A stretch of 64,000 nt of DNA. Origin: Pseudomonas sp. Gutcm_11s (lineage in GTDB: Bacteria; Pseudomonadota; Gammaproteobacteria; Pseudomonadales; Pseudomonadaceae). Both the position numbers and the translations under genes were made by a program. How positions within the stretch are numbered: the stretch's first letter is position 1; each line of letters opens with the position of its first letter. Positions 33,885 to 43,430 of this stretch are shown here, one piece after another. Below the pieces are notes generated by a model. That model searched no databases and was not told the DNA's origin. It saw only the letters and a program-made list of their open reading frames with translations. The stretch covers positions 156,669-220,668 of the forward strand of contig NZ_JAQSUW010000016.1 of the NCBI RefSeq assembly GCF_028649395.1. Direction: 5' to 3'.

Positions 33885-35003
33885 ATGCGGGACAAGGTGA
33901 CCGGCGCGCAGCGCTGGGTGGTGAAGATCGGAAGCGCGCTGCTGACTGCCGATGGTCGTGGGTTGGATCGTTCCGCCATGGCGGTGTGGGTCGAGCAGAT
34001 GGTGGCGCTGCGCGAGGCGGGCGTCGAGCTGGTGCTGGTGTCTTCCGGCGCCGTGGCGGCGGGCATGAGTCGCCTGGGTTGGGCGGCCAGACCGAGTGCC
34101 ATGCATGAGTTGCAGGCGGCGGCGGCCATCGGGCAGATGGTGCTGGTGCAGGCCTGGGAGTCCAGCTTTGCCGAGCATGGCAAGCACACGGCTCAGGTGC
34201 TGCTGACTCACGATGATCTCTCCGATCGCAAGCGCTACCTGAATGCCCGTAGCACCCTGCGCACCTTGGTCGATCTGGGCGTGGTGCCGGTGATCAACGA
34301 AAACGACACCGTCGTCACCGACGAGATCCGCTTCGGCGACAACGACACCCTGGCTGCTCTGGTGGCGAACCTGGTGGAGGCTGATCTGCTGGTGATCCTC
34401 ACCGATCGCGACGGCATGTTCGATGCGGACCCGCGCCACAATCCCGATGCCCAGTTGATCTTCGAGGCGCGCGCCGATGATCCGTCGCTGGATGCGGTGG
34501 CTGGCGGTACCGGTGGTGCTCTGGGGCGCGGTGGCATGCAGACCAAGCTGCGTGCGGCGCGTCTGGCGGCGCGCTCCGGTGCGCATACCGTGATTGTGGG
34601 TGGGCGTATCGAGCGCGTACTGGATCGCCTCAAGGTGGGCGAGCGCCTCGGCACTCTGCTGGCGCCTGAGCGCGGCCTGTTGGCGGCGCGCAAGCAATGG
34701 TTGGCGGGGCATCTGCAGACCCGCGGCACTCTGGTGCTGGATGCGGGTGCGGTCAAGGCGCTGACAGCTGATCGCAAGAGCCTGTTGCCGGTTGGTGTGC
34801 GCGAGGTGCAGGGCAGTTTCCGTCGCGGTGAGATGGTGGTGTGTGTCGGGCCTGATGGTCGCGAGGTTGCGCGCGGTCTGGCCAACTACAGTGCTCTAGA
34901 GGCGCAGAAGATTGTTGGTCAGTCCTCCGATGCCATCGAGAAGCTGCTTGGCTACGTCGATGAGCCGGAGCTGGTGCATCGGGATAACCTGATTCTGGTC
35001 TGA
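33885..35003 (+). CDS. proB: Glutamate 5-kinase
   Basis: 372 residues. The amino-acid kinase domain (about 1-255) has WVVKIGSALLT, SSGAVAAGM, NENDTV and the LTDRDGMFDADPR segment. A C-terminal PUA domain (about 275-360) follows. It phosphorylates glutamate in the first step of proline biosynthesis and is feedback-inhibited by proline in characterised homologues. The ATG at 33885 gives the family N-terminus. It follows obgE closely (68 bp), as in P. aeruginosa. Confidence 0.96.
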   Translation: MRDKVTGAQRWVVKIGSALLTADGRGLDRSAMAVWVEQMVALREAGVELVLVSSGAVAAGMSRLGWAARPSAMHELQAAAAIGQMVLVQAWESSFAEHGKHTAQVLLTHDDLSDRKRYLNARSTLRTLVDLGVVPVINENDTVVTDEIRFGDNDTLAALVANLVEADLLVILTDRDGMFDADPRHNPDAQLIFEARADDPSLDAVAGGTGGALGRGGMQTKLRAARLAARSGAHTVIVGGRIERVLDRLKVGERLGTLLAPERGLLAARKQWLAGHLQTRGTLVLDAGAVKALTADRKSLLPVGVREVQGSFRRGEMVVCVGPDGREVARGLANYSALEAQKIVGQSSDAIEKLLGYVDEPELVHRDNLILV

Positions 35004-35015
35004 GGAGGTTGCGCG

Positions 35016-35477
35016 ATGCGCATCATCAAGGGATTGCTGGTTTTGTGCGCGGCCTTGCCGCTGGTGGCGCAGGCTGAGGAGATCGGCGAGGTCTCCACCG
35101 TGTTCAAGTGGGTCGGCCCGAACGACAAGATCGTGGTCGAGGCCTTCGATGACCCCAAGGTGGAGGGTGTGACCTGCTACCTGTCGCGAGCCAAGACCGG
35201 AGGGGTCAAGGGTGGCCTGGGTTTGGCTGAGGATCGCGCCGAAGCCTCCATTGCCTGCCGCCAGGTTGGTCCGGTTCGCTTCGTTGGCAAGCTCAAGGAT
35301 GGCGAGGAAGTGTTCAAGGAGCGCACCTCGCTGGTGTTCAAGACCATGCAGGTGGTGCGGTTCTTCGATCAGAAGCGCAATACCCTGGTCTATCTGGTGT
35401 ACAGCGACAGGGTGATCGAAGGCAGTCCGCAGAATGCGGTGACGGCTATTCCGATCCTGCCCTGGGCGGCGCAGTAA
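35016..35477 (+). CDS. creA: CreA family periplasmic protein
   Basis: 153 residues. A signal peptide ends at AQA (about residue 20), followed by the conserved mature block EIGEVSTVFKWVGPNDKIVVEAFDDP. Two Cys (in VTCYLS and IACRQ) probably form a disulphide. CreA proteins (DUF1063) are encoded by most proteobacteria and have no known function. Start ATG 12 bp after the proB stop, behind GAGGAGGTTGCGCG-like sequence, so probably co-transcribed. Confidence 0.9.
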   Translation: MRIIKGLLVLCAALPLVAQAEEIGEVSTVFKWVGPNDKIVVEAFDDPKVEGVTCYLSRAKTGGVKGGLGLAEDRAEASIACRQVGPVRFVGKLKDGEEVFKERTSLVFKTMQVVRFFDQKRNTLVYLVYSDRVIEGSPQNAVTAIPILPWAAQ

Positions 35478-35478
35478 G

Positions 35479-35512
35479 CAAAAAAGCCGGAGCATGCTCC
35501 GGCTTTTTTCTG
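35479..35512 (+). terminator. Intrinsic terminator of proB-creA
   Basis: AAAAAGCCGGAGC-AT-GCTCCGGCTTTTTT, a perfect stem. Confidence 0.92.
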
Positions 35513-35543
35513 TCTGCGATATTCGCTTGGTCAAATCGCGGGC

Positions 35544-35575
35544 AATAAAAAACCGGCCCTAGAGCCGGTTTTTCA
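35544..35575 (-). terminator. Intrinsic terminator of rpsT
   Basis: On the minus strand AAAAACCGGCTC-TAG-GGCCGGTTTTTT; converges with the creA terminator. Confidence 0.9.
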
Positions 35576-35588
35576 AGAGCTCAACCAA

Positions 35589-35861
35589 TCAGGCGGCGGT
35601 AGCCATTGCCTTGATGTGGCCGTTCAGGCGGCTCTTGTGACGAGCTGCCTTGTTCTTGTGGATGATGCCTTTGTCAGCCATGCGGTCGATGACCGGAACA
35701 GCCAGGGTGTAAGCGGTTTGTGCCTTGGCGAGGTCTTTGGCGTCGATAGCCTTGACCACGTTTTTGATGTAGGTACGAACCATGGAGCGCAGGCTGGCGT
35801 TATGGCTACGACGCTTCTCAGCCTGTTTGGCGCGTTTTTTGGCAGAAGGTGTATTGGCCAC
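35589..35861 (-). CDS. rpsT: 30S ribosomal protein bS20
   Basis: 90 residues, with the conserved N-terminus M-ANTPSAKKRAKQAEKRR when translation starts at the GTG at 35861. The in-frame TTG two codons earlier (35867) would add Thr-Val and sits too close to the GAGGAG SD; the GTG is spaced properly. A rare start codon on bS20 fits the known autogenous, weak-start control of E. coli rpsT, which uses UUG. bS20 binds 16S rRNA early in 30S assembly. Divergent from murJ. Confidence 0.95.
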   Translation of the reverse strand: MANTPSAKKRAKQAEKRRSHNASLRSMVRTYIKNVVKAIDAKDLAKAQTAYTLAVPVIDRMADKGIIHKNKAARHKSRLNGHIKAMATAA

Positions 35862-36043
35862 CGTCAAGCTCCTCGAAAACTAGGGGATAGCAAACAAATA
35901 AGGCCGCGAATCATGCCGATGCGGAAAGCACATGTCAAGTGCATAAGTGCCTCGGTGTGCTGGCCTGACCGATGGCGGCTGGTTACACTCGTCGCCTTCG
36001 TCAGCCGAGCCCCTGCGCCGGCTCCTTGTAGCGCCGAGACTCC

Positions 36044-37588
36044 ATGAATCTGCTCAAATCCCTGGCCGCCGTCAGCTCTCTGACCATGCTTTCCCGCGTG
36101 CTGGGCTTCGTTCGCGACACTATCATCGCACGAACCTTCGGTGCCGGGGTGGCTTCGGACGCCTTCGTCGTCGCCTTCAAGTTGCCCAACCTGCTGCGCC
36201 GCATCTTCGCCGAGGGTGCCTTCTCTCAGGCCTTCGTGCCGATTCTCGCCGAGTACAAGACGCAGCAGGGCGAGGAGGCGACGCGCACTTTCCTGGCCTA
36301 TGTCGCCGGCCTGCTGAGCCTGGTGCTGGCGCTGGTCACTCTGCTGGGCATCCTCGCAGCGCCCTGGATCGTCTGGATCAGCGCCCCGGGCTTCGCCGAC
36401 GATGCCGAGCGTTTTGATCTGACGACCGATCTGCTGCGGGTGACCTTCCCCTATATCTTGCTGATCTCGCTGTCGTCTCTGGTCGGGGCGGTGCTCAATA
36501 CCTGGAACCGTTTCTCGGTGCCGGCCTTCGTGCCGACTCTGCTGAACGTCAGCATGATCGTGTTCGCCGTCTGGCTCGCGCCCTTCTTCGATCCACCGAT
36601 CATGGCGCTGGGCTGGGCGGTGCTGGTGGGGGGGCTGGCGCAGCTGCTCTGGCAGCTGCCGGCGTTGAAACGCGTCGGTATGCTGGTGCTGCCGCGCCTG
36701 AGTTTGCGCGATACCGGCGTGTGGCGCGTGCTCAAACAGATGGGGCCGGCGATCTTCGGCGTCTCGGTGAGTCAGATCTCGCTGATCATCAACACCATCT
36801 TCGCCTCCTTCCTGGTAGCGGGCTCGGTGTCCTGGATGTATTACGCCGACCGCCTGATGGAGCTGCCTTCCGGCGTGCTCGGCGTGGCGCTCGGTACCAT
36901 TCTTTTGCCTGCGCTGGCCAAGACCTACGCCAGTGCCGATCGCGATGAATATTCGAAGCTGCTCGATTGGGGGCTGCGCCTGTGCTTCCTGCTGGCGCTG
37001 CCTTGCACCCTGGCTCTGGCGATCATCGCCGAGCCGCTGGTGGTCTCGCTGTTCCAGTACGGCAAGTTCACTGCCTTCGACGCGCTGATGGCCGAGCGGG
37101 CGCTGATTGCCTACTCGGTCGGCCTATTGCCGCTGATCCTGGTGAAGATTCTGGCTCCTGGCTTCTATGCCCAGCAGAACATCAAGACGCCGGTGCGCAT
37201 CGCCATCGTCAGCCTGCTGGCGACCCAGGCGATGAATGCGCTGTTCGTTTTCGTCTTCGAGCTGCAGCACGCGGGGCTTGCCCTGTCGATCAGCCTGGCG
37301 GGCTGCCTCAATGCCGGGCTGCTCTATTGGCAGCTGTGTCGCAAGCGCATCTATATGCCGCAACTGGGCTGGTTGAAGTTCCTCGGCAAGCTGCTGCTGG
37401 CGGTTGCGGTCATGGTTGGGGTGCTGCTGCTGGTCATGGAGCAGATGCCGGCCTGGGCGGAGGGCGACATGTTCTGGCGCCTGCTGCGTCTCGGCGTGCT
37501 GGTGGCCTCCGGTGCACTGGCCTATTTCGCCATGCTCGCGCTGCTTGGCTTCCGTCCGCGGGATTTCGCCCGTCGCGCGGTGCGCTGA
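36044..37588 (+). CDS. murJ: Lipid II flippase MurJ (MviN)
   Basis: 514 residues with about 14 membrane helices of the MOP/MVF fold. The start MNLLKSLAAVSSLTMLSRVLGFVRDTIIA and the second-half motif GSVSWMYYADRLMELPSGVLGVALGTILLP are highly conserved. It flips lipid II across the inner membrane for peptidoglycan synthesis. The ribF start follows 73 bp downstream, behind its own -10-like element. Confidence 0.97.
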   Translation: MNLLKSLAAVSSLTMLSRVLGFVRDTIIARTFGAGVASDAFVVAFKLPNLLRRIFAEGAFSQAFVPILAEYKTQQGEEATRTFLAYVAGLLSLVLALVTLLGILAAPWIVWISAPGFADDAERFDLTTDLLRVTFPYILLISLSSLVGAVLNTWNRFSVPAFVPTLLNVSMIVFAVWLAPFFDPPIMALGWAVLVGGLAQLLWQLPALKRVGMLVLPRLSLRDTGVWRVLKQMGPAIFGVSVSQISLIINTIFASFLVAGSVSWMYYADRLMELPSGVLGVALGTILLPALAKTYASADRDEYSKLLDWGLRLCFLLALPCTLALAIIAEPLVVSLFQYGKFTAFDALMAERALIAYSVGLLPLILVKILAPGFYAQQNIKTPVRIAIVSLLATQAMNALFVFVFELQHAGLALSISLAGCLNAGLLYWQLCRKRIYMPQLGWLKFLGKLLLAVAVMVGVLLLVMEQMPAWAEGDMFWRLLRLGVLVASGALAYFAMLALLGFRPRDFARRAVR

Positions 37589-37603
37589 TGGCGATGGCTT
37601 CGC

Positions 37604-37633
37604 CTGTCACCGCCCGGCGGCTGTGCGTATAAT
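37604..37633 (+). promoter_or_regulatory. Possible sigma-70 promoter of the ribF-ispH operon
   Basis: CTGTCA-N18-TATAAT. The -10 is perfect, the -35 matches 4 of 6. The predicted start is about 22 bp before the ribF ATG. Confidence 0.5.
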
Positions 37634-37661
37634 CGACCACTTTGTAAGCAAGAAGCGCGCT

Positions 37662-38600
37662 ATGCAGCTGGTTCGAGGTCTCCACAATCTGCTACCCCTC
37701 ACCCAGGGATGCGTTGCCACCATCGGCAATTTCGATGGCGTGCACCGTGGTCACCAGGCAATCCTGGCGCGTCTGCGCGAGCGTTCGATTGAGCTCGGTG
37801 TGCCGAGCTGCGTGGTGATCTTCGAGCCGCAGCCGCGTGAGTTCTTCGCCCCGGACAGCGCCCCGGCGCGCCTGACTCGCTTGCGCGAGAAGCTCGAGCT
37901 GCTCGCGGCACAGGGCGTGGATCGGGTGCTGTGCCTGGCCTTCAATCGCCGCTTGCGCGAGCTGTCGGCGGACGAGTTCGTGCGCCAGGTGCTGGTGGAT
38001 GGTCTGCACGTGAAGCATCTGGAAGTCGGTGACGACTTCCGCTTCGGCGCCGGTCGCACCGGCGATTTCGCCTTCCTGGTCGAGGCTGGTGAGCGCCATG
38101 GTTTCAGCGTCGAGGCGGCGCTGACCGTTGAGCTGGATGGCGAACGGATCAGCAGCACCCGTGTGCGTGAGGCCTTGCAGGCCGGTGAGCTAGAGGTGGC
38201 CGAGCGCCTGCTGGGCCGCCCCTATGCTCTGGCCGGGCGTGTGCTGCATGGCCAGAAGCTGGCGCGTCAGCTCGGCACGCCGACTGCCAACGTGCAGCTC
38301 AAGCGCCGTAAGCCACCGCTGCGTGGGGTGTTTCTGGTCAGCGTGCGCGATGGCGCACGGCATTTTCACGGCGTTGGCAATATCGGCCAGCGCCCGACGG
38401 TACAAGGGGACGGCAGCCCGCACCTGGAGGTGCATCTGCTGGATTTCGCTGGCGATCTGTATGGCCAGCGCCTGACGGTGGAATTCCACCACAAGCTGCG
38501 TGATGAGCAGCGTTTCGCCTCCCTGGAGGCGCTGAAGACGGCGATCGACGCGGATGTCGCCGCCGCCCGGGCCTACTGGCTTGGCCAACCGCTTGATTGA
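37662..38600 (+). CDS. ribF: Bifunctional riboflavin kinase / FAD synthetase
   Basis: 312 residues. The N-terminal nucleotidyltransferase domain has ATIGNFDGVHRGHQAIL (the HxGH-like motif), and the SSTRVREAL segment (ISSTRVREAL) closes it. The C-terminal flavokinase domain has GTPTANVQLK and later HLLDFAGDLYGQRL. It converts riboflavin to FMN and then FAD. The frame is open far upstream inside murJ, but the ATG at 37662 gives the family start. First gene of a unit with ileS 14 bp on. Confidence 0.96.
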   Translation: MQLVRGLHNLLPLTQGCVATIGNFDGVHRGHQAILARLRERSIELGVPSCVVIFEPQPREFFAPDSAPARLTRLREKLELLAAQGVDRVLCLAFNRRLRELSADEFVRQVLVDGLHVKHLEVGDDFRFGAGRTGDFAFLVEAGERHGFSVEAALTVELDGERISSTRVREALQAGELEVAERLLGRPYALAGRVLHGQKLARQLGTPTANVQLKRRKPPLRGVFLVSVRDGARHFHGVGNIGQRPTVQGDGSPHLEVHLLDFAGDLYGQRLTVEFHHKLRDEQRFASLEALKTAIDADVAAARAYWLGQPLD

Positions 38601-38614
38601 TCGAAGAGCCTGAG

Positions 38615-41446
38615 ATGACCGACTACAAAGCCACGCTGAACCTCCCGGATACTGCCTTCCCGATGAAAGCCGGCCTGCCGCAACGCGAGCCGGAAACCCT
38701 GGCGCGCTGGGACAGCATTGGCCTGTACCAGAAGCTGCGGGAGATCGGCGCGAACCGGCCGAAGTTCGTTCTGCACGATGGCCCGCCCTATGCAAACGGC
38801 AGCATCCACATCGGTCACGCGGTCAACAAGATCCTCAAGGACATGATCACCCGCTCCAAGACTCTGGCCGGCTTCGACGCCCCCTACGTGCCGGGCTGGG
38901 ACTGCCACGGTCTGCCGATCGAGCACAAGGTGGAGACCACCTTCGGCAAGAACCAACCGTCCGACCTGACCCGCGAGCGCTGCCGTACCTATGCCGGCGA
39001 GCAGATCGAAGGGCAGAAGGCCGACTTCATCCGCCTCGGCGTGCTGGGCGAGTGGGACAACCCCTACAAGACCATGGCCTTCGCCAACGAGGCCGGCGAG
39101 ATCCGCGCGCTGGCCGAGATGGTCAAGCAGGGCTTCGTGTTCAAGGGCCTGAAGCCGGTCAACTGGTGCTTCGACTGTGGCTCGGCGCTGGCCGAGGCCG
39201 AGGTGGAGTACCAGGACAAGAAGTCCGACGCCATCGACGTGGCCTTCCAGGTCGAGGATGCCGACAAGCTGGCCGCCGCCTTCGGTCTGAACGAGCTGAG
39301 CAAGCCGGCGTCCATCGTCATCTGGACCACCACTCCCTGGACCATCCCGGCCAACCAGGCGCTGAACGTCCACCCCGAATTCAACTACGCCCTGGTCGAT
39401 ACCGGCGAGCGCCTGCTGGTGCTGGCCGAGGAGCTGGTCGAGAGCTGCCTGCAGCGCTACGGCCTGACCGGCGAGATCATCGCCCGTGCCGAAGGCCGCG
39501 CGCTGGACCTGATCCGCTTCCGTCACCCGCTGTACGAGCGCTTCTCGCCGGTGTACCTGGCCGAGTACGTCGAGCTGGGCGCCGGTACCGGCGTGGTGCA
39601 CTCCGCACCGGCCTACGGCGAGGACGACTTCCGTACCTGCAAGCAGTACGGCATGCACAACGACGACATCCTCAGCCCGGTGCAGAGCAACGGCGTGTAT
39701 GTCACCGACCTGCCGTTCTTCGGTGGCCAGTTCATCTGGAAGGCCAACCCGGCCATCGTTGCCAAGCTGGGCGAAGTCGGCGCGCTGCTCAAGCACGAGA
39801 GTATCCAGCACAGCTACATGCACTGCTGGCGCCACAAGACCCCGCTGATCTACCGCGCCACCGCGCAGTGGTTTGTCGGCATGGACAAGCAGGCCAACGA
39901 CGGCAGCACCCTGCGCGAGCGCGCCTTGAGCGCCATCGAGCAGACCCAGTTCGTACCGACCTGGGGCCAGGCGCGCCTGCACGGCATGATCGCCGGCCGC
40001 CCGGACTGGTGCATCTCGCGTCAGCGCAACTGGGGCGTACCGATCCCGTTCTTCCTGCACAAGGCCAGCGGCGAGCTGCACCCACGCACCGTCGAGCTGA
40101 TGGAAGAGGTGGCCAAGCGCGTCGAGGAGCAGGGCATCGAGGCCTGGTTCAAGCTGGACGCCGCCGAGCTGCTCGGCAATGAGTCGGCCGACTACGACAA
40201 GATCAGCGACACCCTGGACGTCTGGTTCGACTCCGGCACCACCCACTGGCACGTGCTGCGTGGTTCGCACCCGCTGGGCCACGAAGTCGGTCCGCGCGCC
40301 GACCTGTACCTGGAAGGCTCCGACCAGCACCGCGGCTGGTTCCACTCCTCGCTGCTGACCGGCTGCGCCATCGACGGCCACGCGCCGTACAAGGCGCTGC
40401 TGACCCATGGCTTCGTGGTCGACGAGAACGGCCGCAAGATGTCCAAGTCGCTCGGCAACGTGGTCGCCCCGCAGGAGGTCAACGACAGCCTGGGCGCCGA
40501 CATCATGCGCCTGTGGGTCGCCTCCACCGACTATTCGGGCGAGATGGCCGTGTCCAAGGTCATCCTGCAGCGCAGCGCCGACGCCTACCGCCGTATCCGC
40601 AACACCATGCGCTTCCTGCTGGCCAACCTCGGCGATTTCGATCCGACCAAGGACCTGATGCCGGCGGAGCAGATGCTCGACCTCGACCGCTGGGCAGTGG
40701 ATGCCGCCGCAGGTCTGCAGGCCGAAATCATCGAAGCCTATGGCGAATATCGTTTCTGGAACGTCTACTCCAAGGTGCACAACTTCTGCGTGCAGGAGCT
40801 GGGTGGTTTCTACCTGGACGTGATCAAGGACCGCCAGTACACCACTGCCGCCGACAGTGCGGCGCGCCGCTCCTGCCAGAGCGCGCAGTACCACATCGCC
40901 GAGGCGCTGGTGCGCTGGATCGCGCCGATCCTGGCCTTCACTGCCGACGAGATCTGGTCGTTCCTGCCGGGCAGTCGCAACGAGTCGGTGATGCTGAACA
41001 CCTGGTACGAGGGCCTCGATCGTCTGCCGCAAGGCTTCGAACTGGACCGTGCCTACTGGGAACAGCTCACCGCTGTTCGCGCCGCGGTGAACAAGGAGCT
41101 GGAGAACCTGCGCAACAGCAAGGCCATCGGTGGCAACCTGCAGGCCGAGGTCACCCTGTACGGTGACGACGCGCTGCAGCAGTCCCTGGCCAAGCTCGAC
41201 GACGAGCTGCGCTTCGCCCTGATCACCTCTGCTGCCACCGTCGCGCCGCTGGCCGATGCGCCGGCCGATGCAGTGGTCACCGAGGTGCCAGGCCTGAAGC
41301 TGAAGATCGTCAAATCGGCCCACGCCAAGTGCGGTCGCTGCTGGCACTTCCGCGCCGATGTCGGCAGCAATGCCGCCCATCCGGAGCTGTGCGAGCGCTG
41401 CGTGAGCAACATTGAAGGTGTGGGCGAGGTGCGCAAGCATGTCTGA
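38615..41446 (+). CDS. ileS: Isoleucyl-tRNA synthetase
   Basis: 943 residues, class I synthetase. HIGH is at 65-68 and KMSKS at 608-612. The CP1 editing domain includes TTPWTIPANQA. The C-terminal zinc site has CGRCW and CERC, typical of the bacterial, mupirocin-sensitive type. It charges tRNA-Ile and edits Val. The gene overlaps lspA by 8 bp. Confidence 0.98.
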   Translation: MTDYKATLNLPDTAFPMKAGLPQREPETLARWDSIGLYQKLREIGANRPKFVLHDGPPYANGSIHIGHAVNKILKDMITRSKTLAGFDAPYVPGWDCHGLPIEHKVETTFGKNQPSDLTRERCRTYAGEQIEGQKADFIRLGVLGEWDNPYKTMAFANEAGEIRALAEMVKQGFVFKGLKPVNWCFDCGSALAEAEVEYQDKKSDAIDVAFQVEDADKLAAAFGLNELSKPASIVIWTTTPWTIPANQALNVHPEFNYALVDTGERLLVLAEELVESCLQRYGLTGEIIARAEGRALDLIRFRHPLYERFSPVYLAEYVELGAGTGVVHSAPAYGEDDFRTCKQYGMHNDDILSPVQSNGVYVTDLPFFGGQFIWKANPAIVAKLGEVGALLKHESIQHSYMHCWRHKTPLIYRATAQWFVGMDKQANDGSTLRERALSAIEQTQFVPTWGQARLHGMIAGRPDWCISRQRNWGVPIPFFLHKASGELHPRTVELMEEVAKRVEEQGIEAWFKLDAAELLGNESADYDKISDTLDVWFDSGTTHWHVLRGSHPLGHEVGPRADLYLEGSDQHRGWFHSSLLTGCAIDGHAPYKALLTHGFVVDENGRKMSKSLGNVVAPQEVNDSLGADIMRLWVASTDYSGEMAVSKVILQRSADAYRRIRNTMRFLLANLGDFDPTKDLMPAEQMLDLDRWAVDAAAGLQAEIIEAYGEYRFWNVYSKVHNFCVQELGGFYLDVIKDRQYTTAADSAARRSCQSAQYHIAEALVRWIAPILAFTADEIWSFLPGSRNESVMLNTWYEGLDRLPQGFELDRAYWEQLTAVRAAVNKELENLRNSKAIGGNLQAEVTLYGDDALQQSLAKLDDELRFALITSAATVAPLADAPADAVVTEVPGLKLKIVKSAHAKCGRCWHFRADVGSNAAHPELCERCVSNIEGVGEVRKHV

Positions 41447-41948
41447 CGCTTCGCGCTTCGGCCGCCTGGCCTGGCTATGGCTGGCGGTGCTGGTATTCGT
41501 CCTCGACCAGGGCAGCAAGCAGATCGTGCTGCAGGTGCTGGAGTACGGTCAGCGCGTTACCGTGATCGACGGCTACTTCGACTGGGTCCACGTCTATAAC
41601 CGTGGCGCCGCTTTCAGCTTTCTGGCAGGTGAGTCCGGCTGGCAGCGTTGGCTGTTCGCCGCCATCGCCATCGGTGTCAGCGCGGTGCTGGTGGTATGGA
41701 TGAAGCGCCTCAAGAGCGACGAGACCTGGCTGGCCATCGCTCTGGCCCTGGTCCTCGGTGGCGCACTGGGCAACCTGTACGACCGTATCGTGCTTGGCCA
41801 TGTGGTCGATTTCATCCTGGTGCACTGGCAGGACCGCCACCGTTTCCCGGCCTTCAACCTGGCCGACAGCGGTATCACCGTCGGTGCTTTGATGCTGGCG
41901 CTGGATATGTTCAAGAGCAAGAAGTCCGGAGAACCCGCGCATGACTGA
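41439..41948 (+). CDS. lspA: Lipoprotein signal peptidase (signal peptidase II)
   Basis: 169 residues with four membrane helices. The conserved NRGAAFSFL, GALGNLYDRI and FNLADSGITVG blocks hold the two catalytic Asp residues of this aspartyl protease. It cleaves prolipoproteins before the lipidated Cys in the inner membrane; its substrates here would include BamD and the DUF3142 lipoprotein. The ATG at 41439 lies inside the end of ileS (8-bp overlap), and the stop overlaps fkpB by 8 bp. Confidence 0.97.
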   Translation: MSDASRFGRLAWLWLAVLVFVLDQGSKQIVLQVLEYGQRVTVIDGYFDWVHVYNRGAAFSFLAGESGWQRWLFAAIAIGVSAVLVVWMKRLKSDETWLAIALALVLGGALGNLYDRIVLGHVVDFILVHWQDRHRFPAFNLADSGITVGALMLALDMFKSKKSGEPAHD

Positions 41949-42393
41949 TCCACTCTCTCAAGAGCTGCGTATCGGGCCGGACAAGGAAGTCACCCTGCAT
42001 TTCGCCCTCAAGCTGGAAAACGGCGATGTGGTCGACAGCACCTTCGACAAGCAGCCGGCCACTTTCAAGGTCGGTGACGGCAACCTGCTTCCGGGCTTCG
42101 AGGTTGCGCTCTACGGCTTCAAGGCCGGAGACAAACGCAGCCTGCAGATCGAGCCGGAGAACGCCTTCGGCCAGCCCAACCCGCAGAACGTGCAGGTGAT
42201 GCCGCGCAGCCAGTTCCAGGACATGGAGCTGTCCGAGGGGCTGCTGATCATTTTCAACGATGCAGCCAATACCGAGTTGCCGGGGGTGGTCAAAACCTTC
42301 GATGAGTCGCAGGTGACCATCGACTTCAACCACCCTTTGGCCGGCAAGACCCTGAGCTTCGATGTGGAGATCATCGAGGTTCGCCCAGCCTGA
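41941..42393 (+). CDS. fkpB: FKBP-type peptidyl-prolyl isomerase, SlpA/FkpB type
   Basis: 150 residues. The short FKBP domain (HFALKLENGDVVDSTFDKQPATF) contains the IF insertion of SlyD-like proteins (about 70-125), but lacks the His-rich metal tail of SlyD. Position between lspA and ispH is the classic location. A cytoplasmic folding helper; its natural clients are not known. The start codon overlaps lspA. Confidence 0.93.
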   Translation: MTDPLSQELRIGPDKEVTLHFALKLENGDVVDSTFDKQPATFKVGDGNLLPGFEVALYGFKAGDKRSLQIEPENAFGQPNPQNVQVMPRSQFQDMELSEGLLIIFNDAANTELPGVVKTFDESQVTIDFNHPLAGKTLSFDVEIIEVRPA

Positions 42394-42458
42394 CCTGCTT
42401 CGCCGGGGAGAGGCGTACACTCTCCCCATCGCCTCCTTCGTGCGCCGAGATTCCCAGC

Positions 42459-43403
42459 ATGCAAATCAAACTCGCCAACCCCCGCGGCTTCTGCGCCGGC
42501 GTCGATCGCGCCATCGAGATCGTCAACCGCGCCCTGGAAGTCTTCGGTGCGCCGATCTATGTGCGCCACGAAGTGGTGCATAACAAGTTCGTGGTCGAGG
42601 ACCTGCGTGCCCGCGGTGCGGTGTTCGTCGAGGAACTGGACCAGGTCCCGGACAACACCATCGTCATCTTCAGCGCCCATGGCGTGTCCCAGGCCGTACG
42701 CCAGGAGGCCGAGCGCCGTGGCCTCAAGGTGTTCGACGCCACCTGTCCGCTGGTGACCAAGGTGCACATGGAGGTCAGTCGCTATAGCCGCGACGGTCGC
42801 GAGTGCATCCTGATCGGCCACGAAGGTCACCCGGAAGTGGAAGGCACCATGGGGCAGTACGATGCCAGCAATGGTGGCTCCATCTATCTGGTCGAAGACG
42901 AAGAGGATGTGGCAGCCCTGCAAGTGCGAAACCCTGAGAACCTGGCCTTCGTCACCCAGACCACCCTGTCCATGGACGACACCAGCAAGGTCATCGACGC
43001 CCTGCGCGCCAAGTTCCCCGCCATCGGCGGTCCGCGCAAGGACGACATCTGCTACGCCACGCAGAACCGCCAGGATGCGGTCAAGCAGCTGGCGAGCGAG
43101 TGCGATGTTGTACTTGTGGTGGGCAGCCCCAACAGCTCCAACTCCAATCGCCTGCGTGAGCTGGCTGAGCGCATGGATACTCCGGCCTATCTGATTGATG
43201 GGGCTGAGGATCTCAAGCAGGAGTGGTTTGAGGGTAAGCCGCGGATTGGTATTACCGCCGGTGCATCGGCGCCAGAGGTGTTGGTGCTTGGTGTTGTCGC
43301 GCAGCTCCGAGAGTGGGGGGCGGTAGGCGCTGAAGAGTTGGAGGGGCGACCGGAGAATGTAACTTTCTCGATGCCGAAGGAGCTACGTGTAAAAGCGCTT
43401 TAA
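42459..43403 (+). CDS. ispH: 4-hydroxy-3-methylbut-2-enyl diphosphate reductase
   Basis: 314 residues. The three cluster Cys are in GFCAGVDRAI (C12), DATCPLVTKVH and ICYATQNRQ. They hold the [4Fe-4S] centre that reduces HMBPP to IPP and DMAPP, the last step of the MEP pathway. Codon choice changes within the gene: the first two thirds use G/C third positions, while from about 43100-43190 onward A/T third positions become common, like the adjacent minor pilin genes. The protein appears intact. Confidence 0.97.
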   Translation: MQIKLANPRGFCAGVDRAIEIVNRALEVFGAPIYVRHEVVHNKFVVEDLRARGAVFVEELDQVPDNTIVIFSAHGVSQAVRQEAERRGLKVFDATCPLVTKVHMEVSRYSRDGRECILIGHEGHPEVEGTMGQYDASNGGSIYLVEDEEDVAALQVRNPENLAFVTQTTLSMDDTSKVIDALRAKFPAIGGPRKDDICYATQNRQDAVKQLASECDVVLVVGSPNSSNSNRLRELAERMDTPAYLIDGAEDLKQEWFEGKPRIGITAGASAPEVLVLGVVAQLREWGAVGAEELEGRPENVTFSMPKELRVKAL

Positions 43404-43430
43404 AGCTTAGCTATAGTTGCGTTGTTATTG

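Noticed and set aside
38573..41518. Long minus-strand open frame across ileS
   Set aside because: Antisense shadow of a fully conserved synthetase; no SD and no family features.
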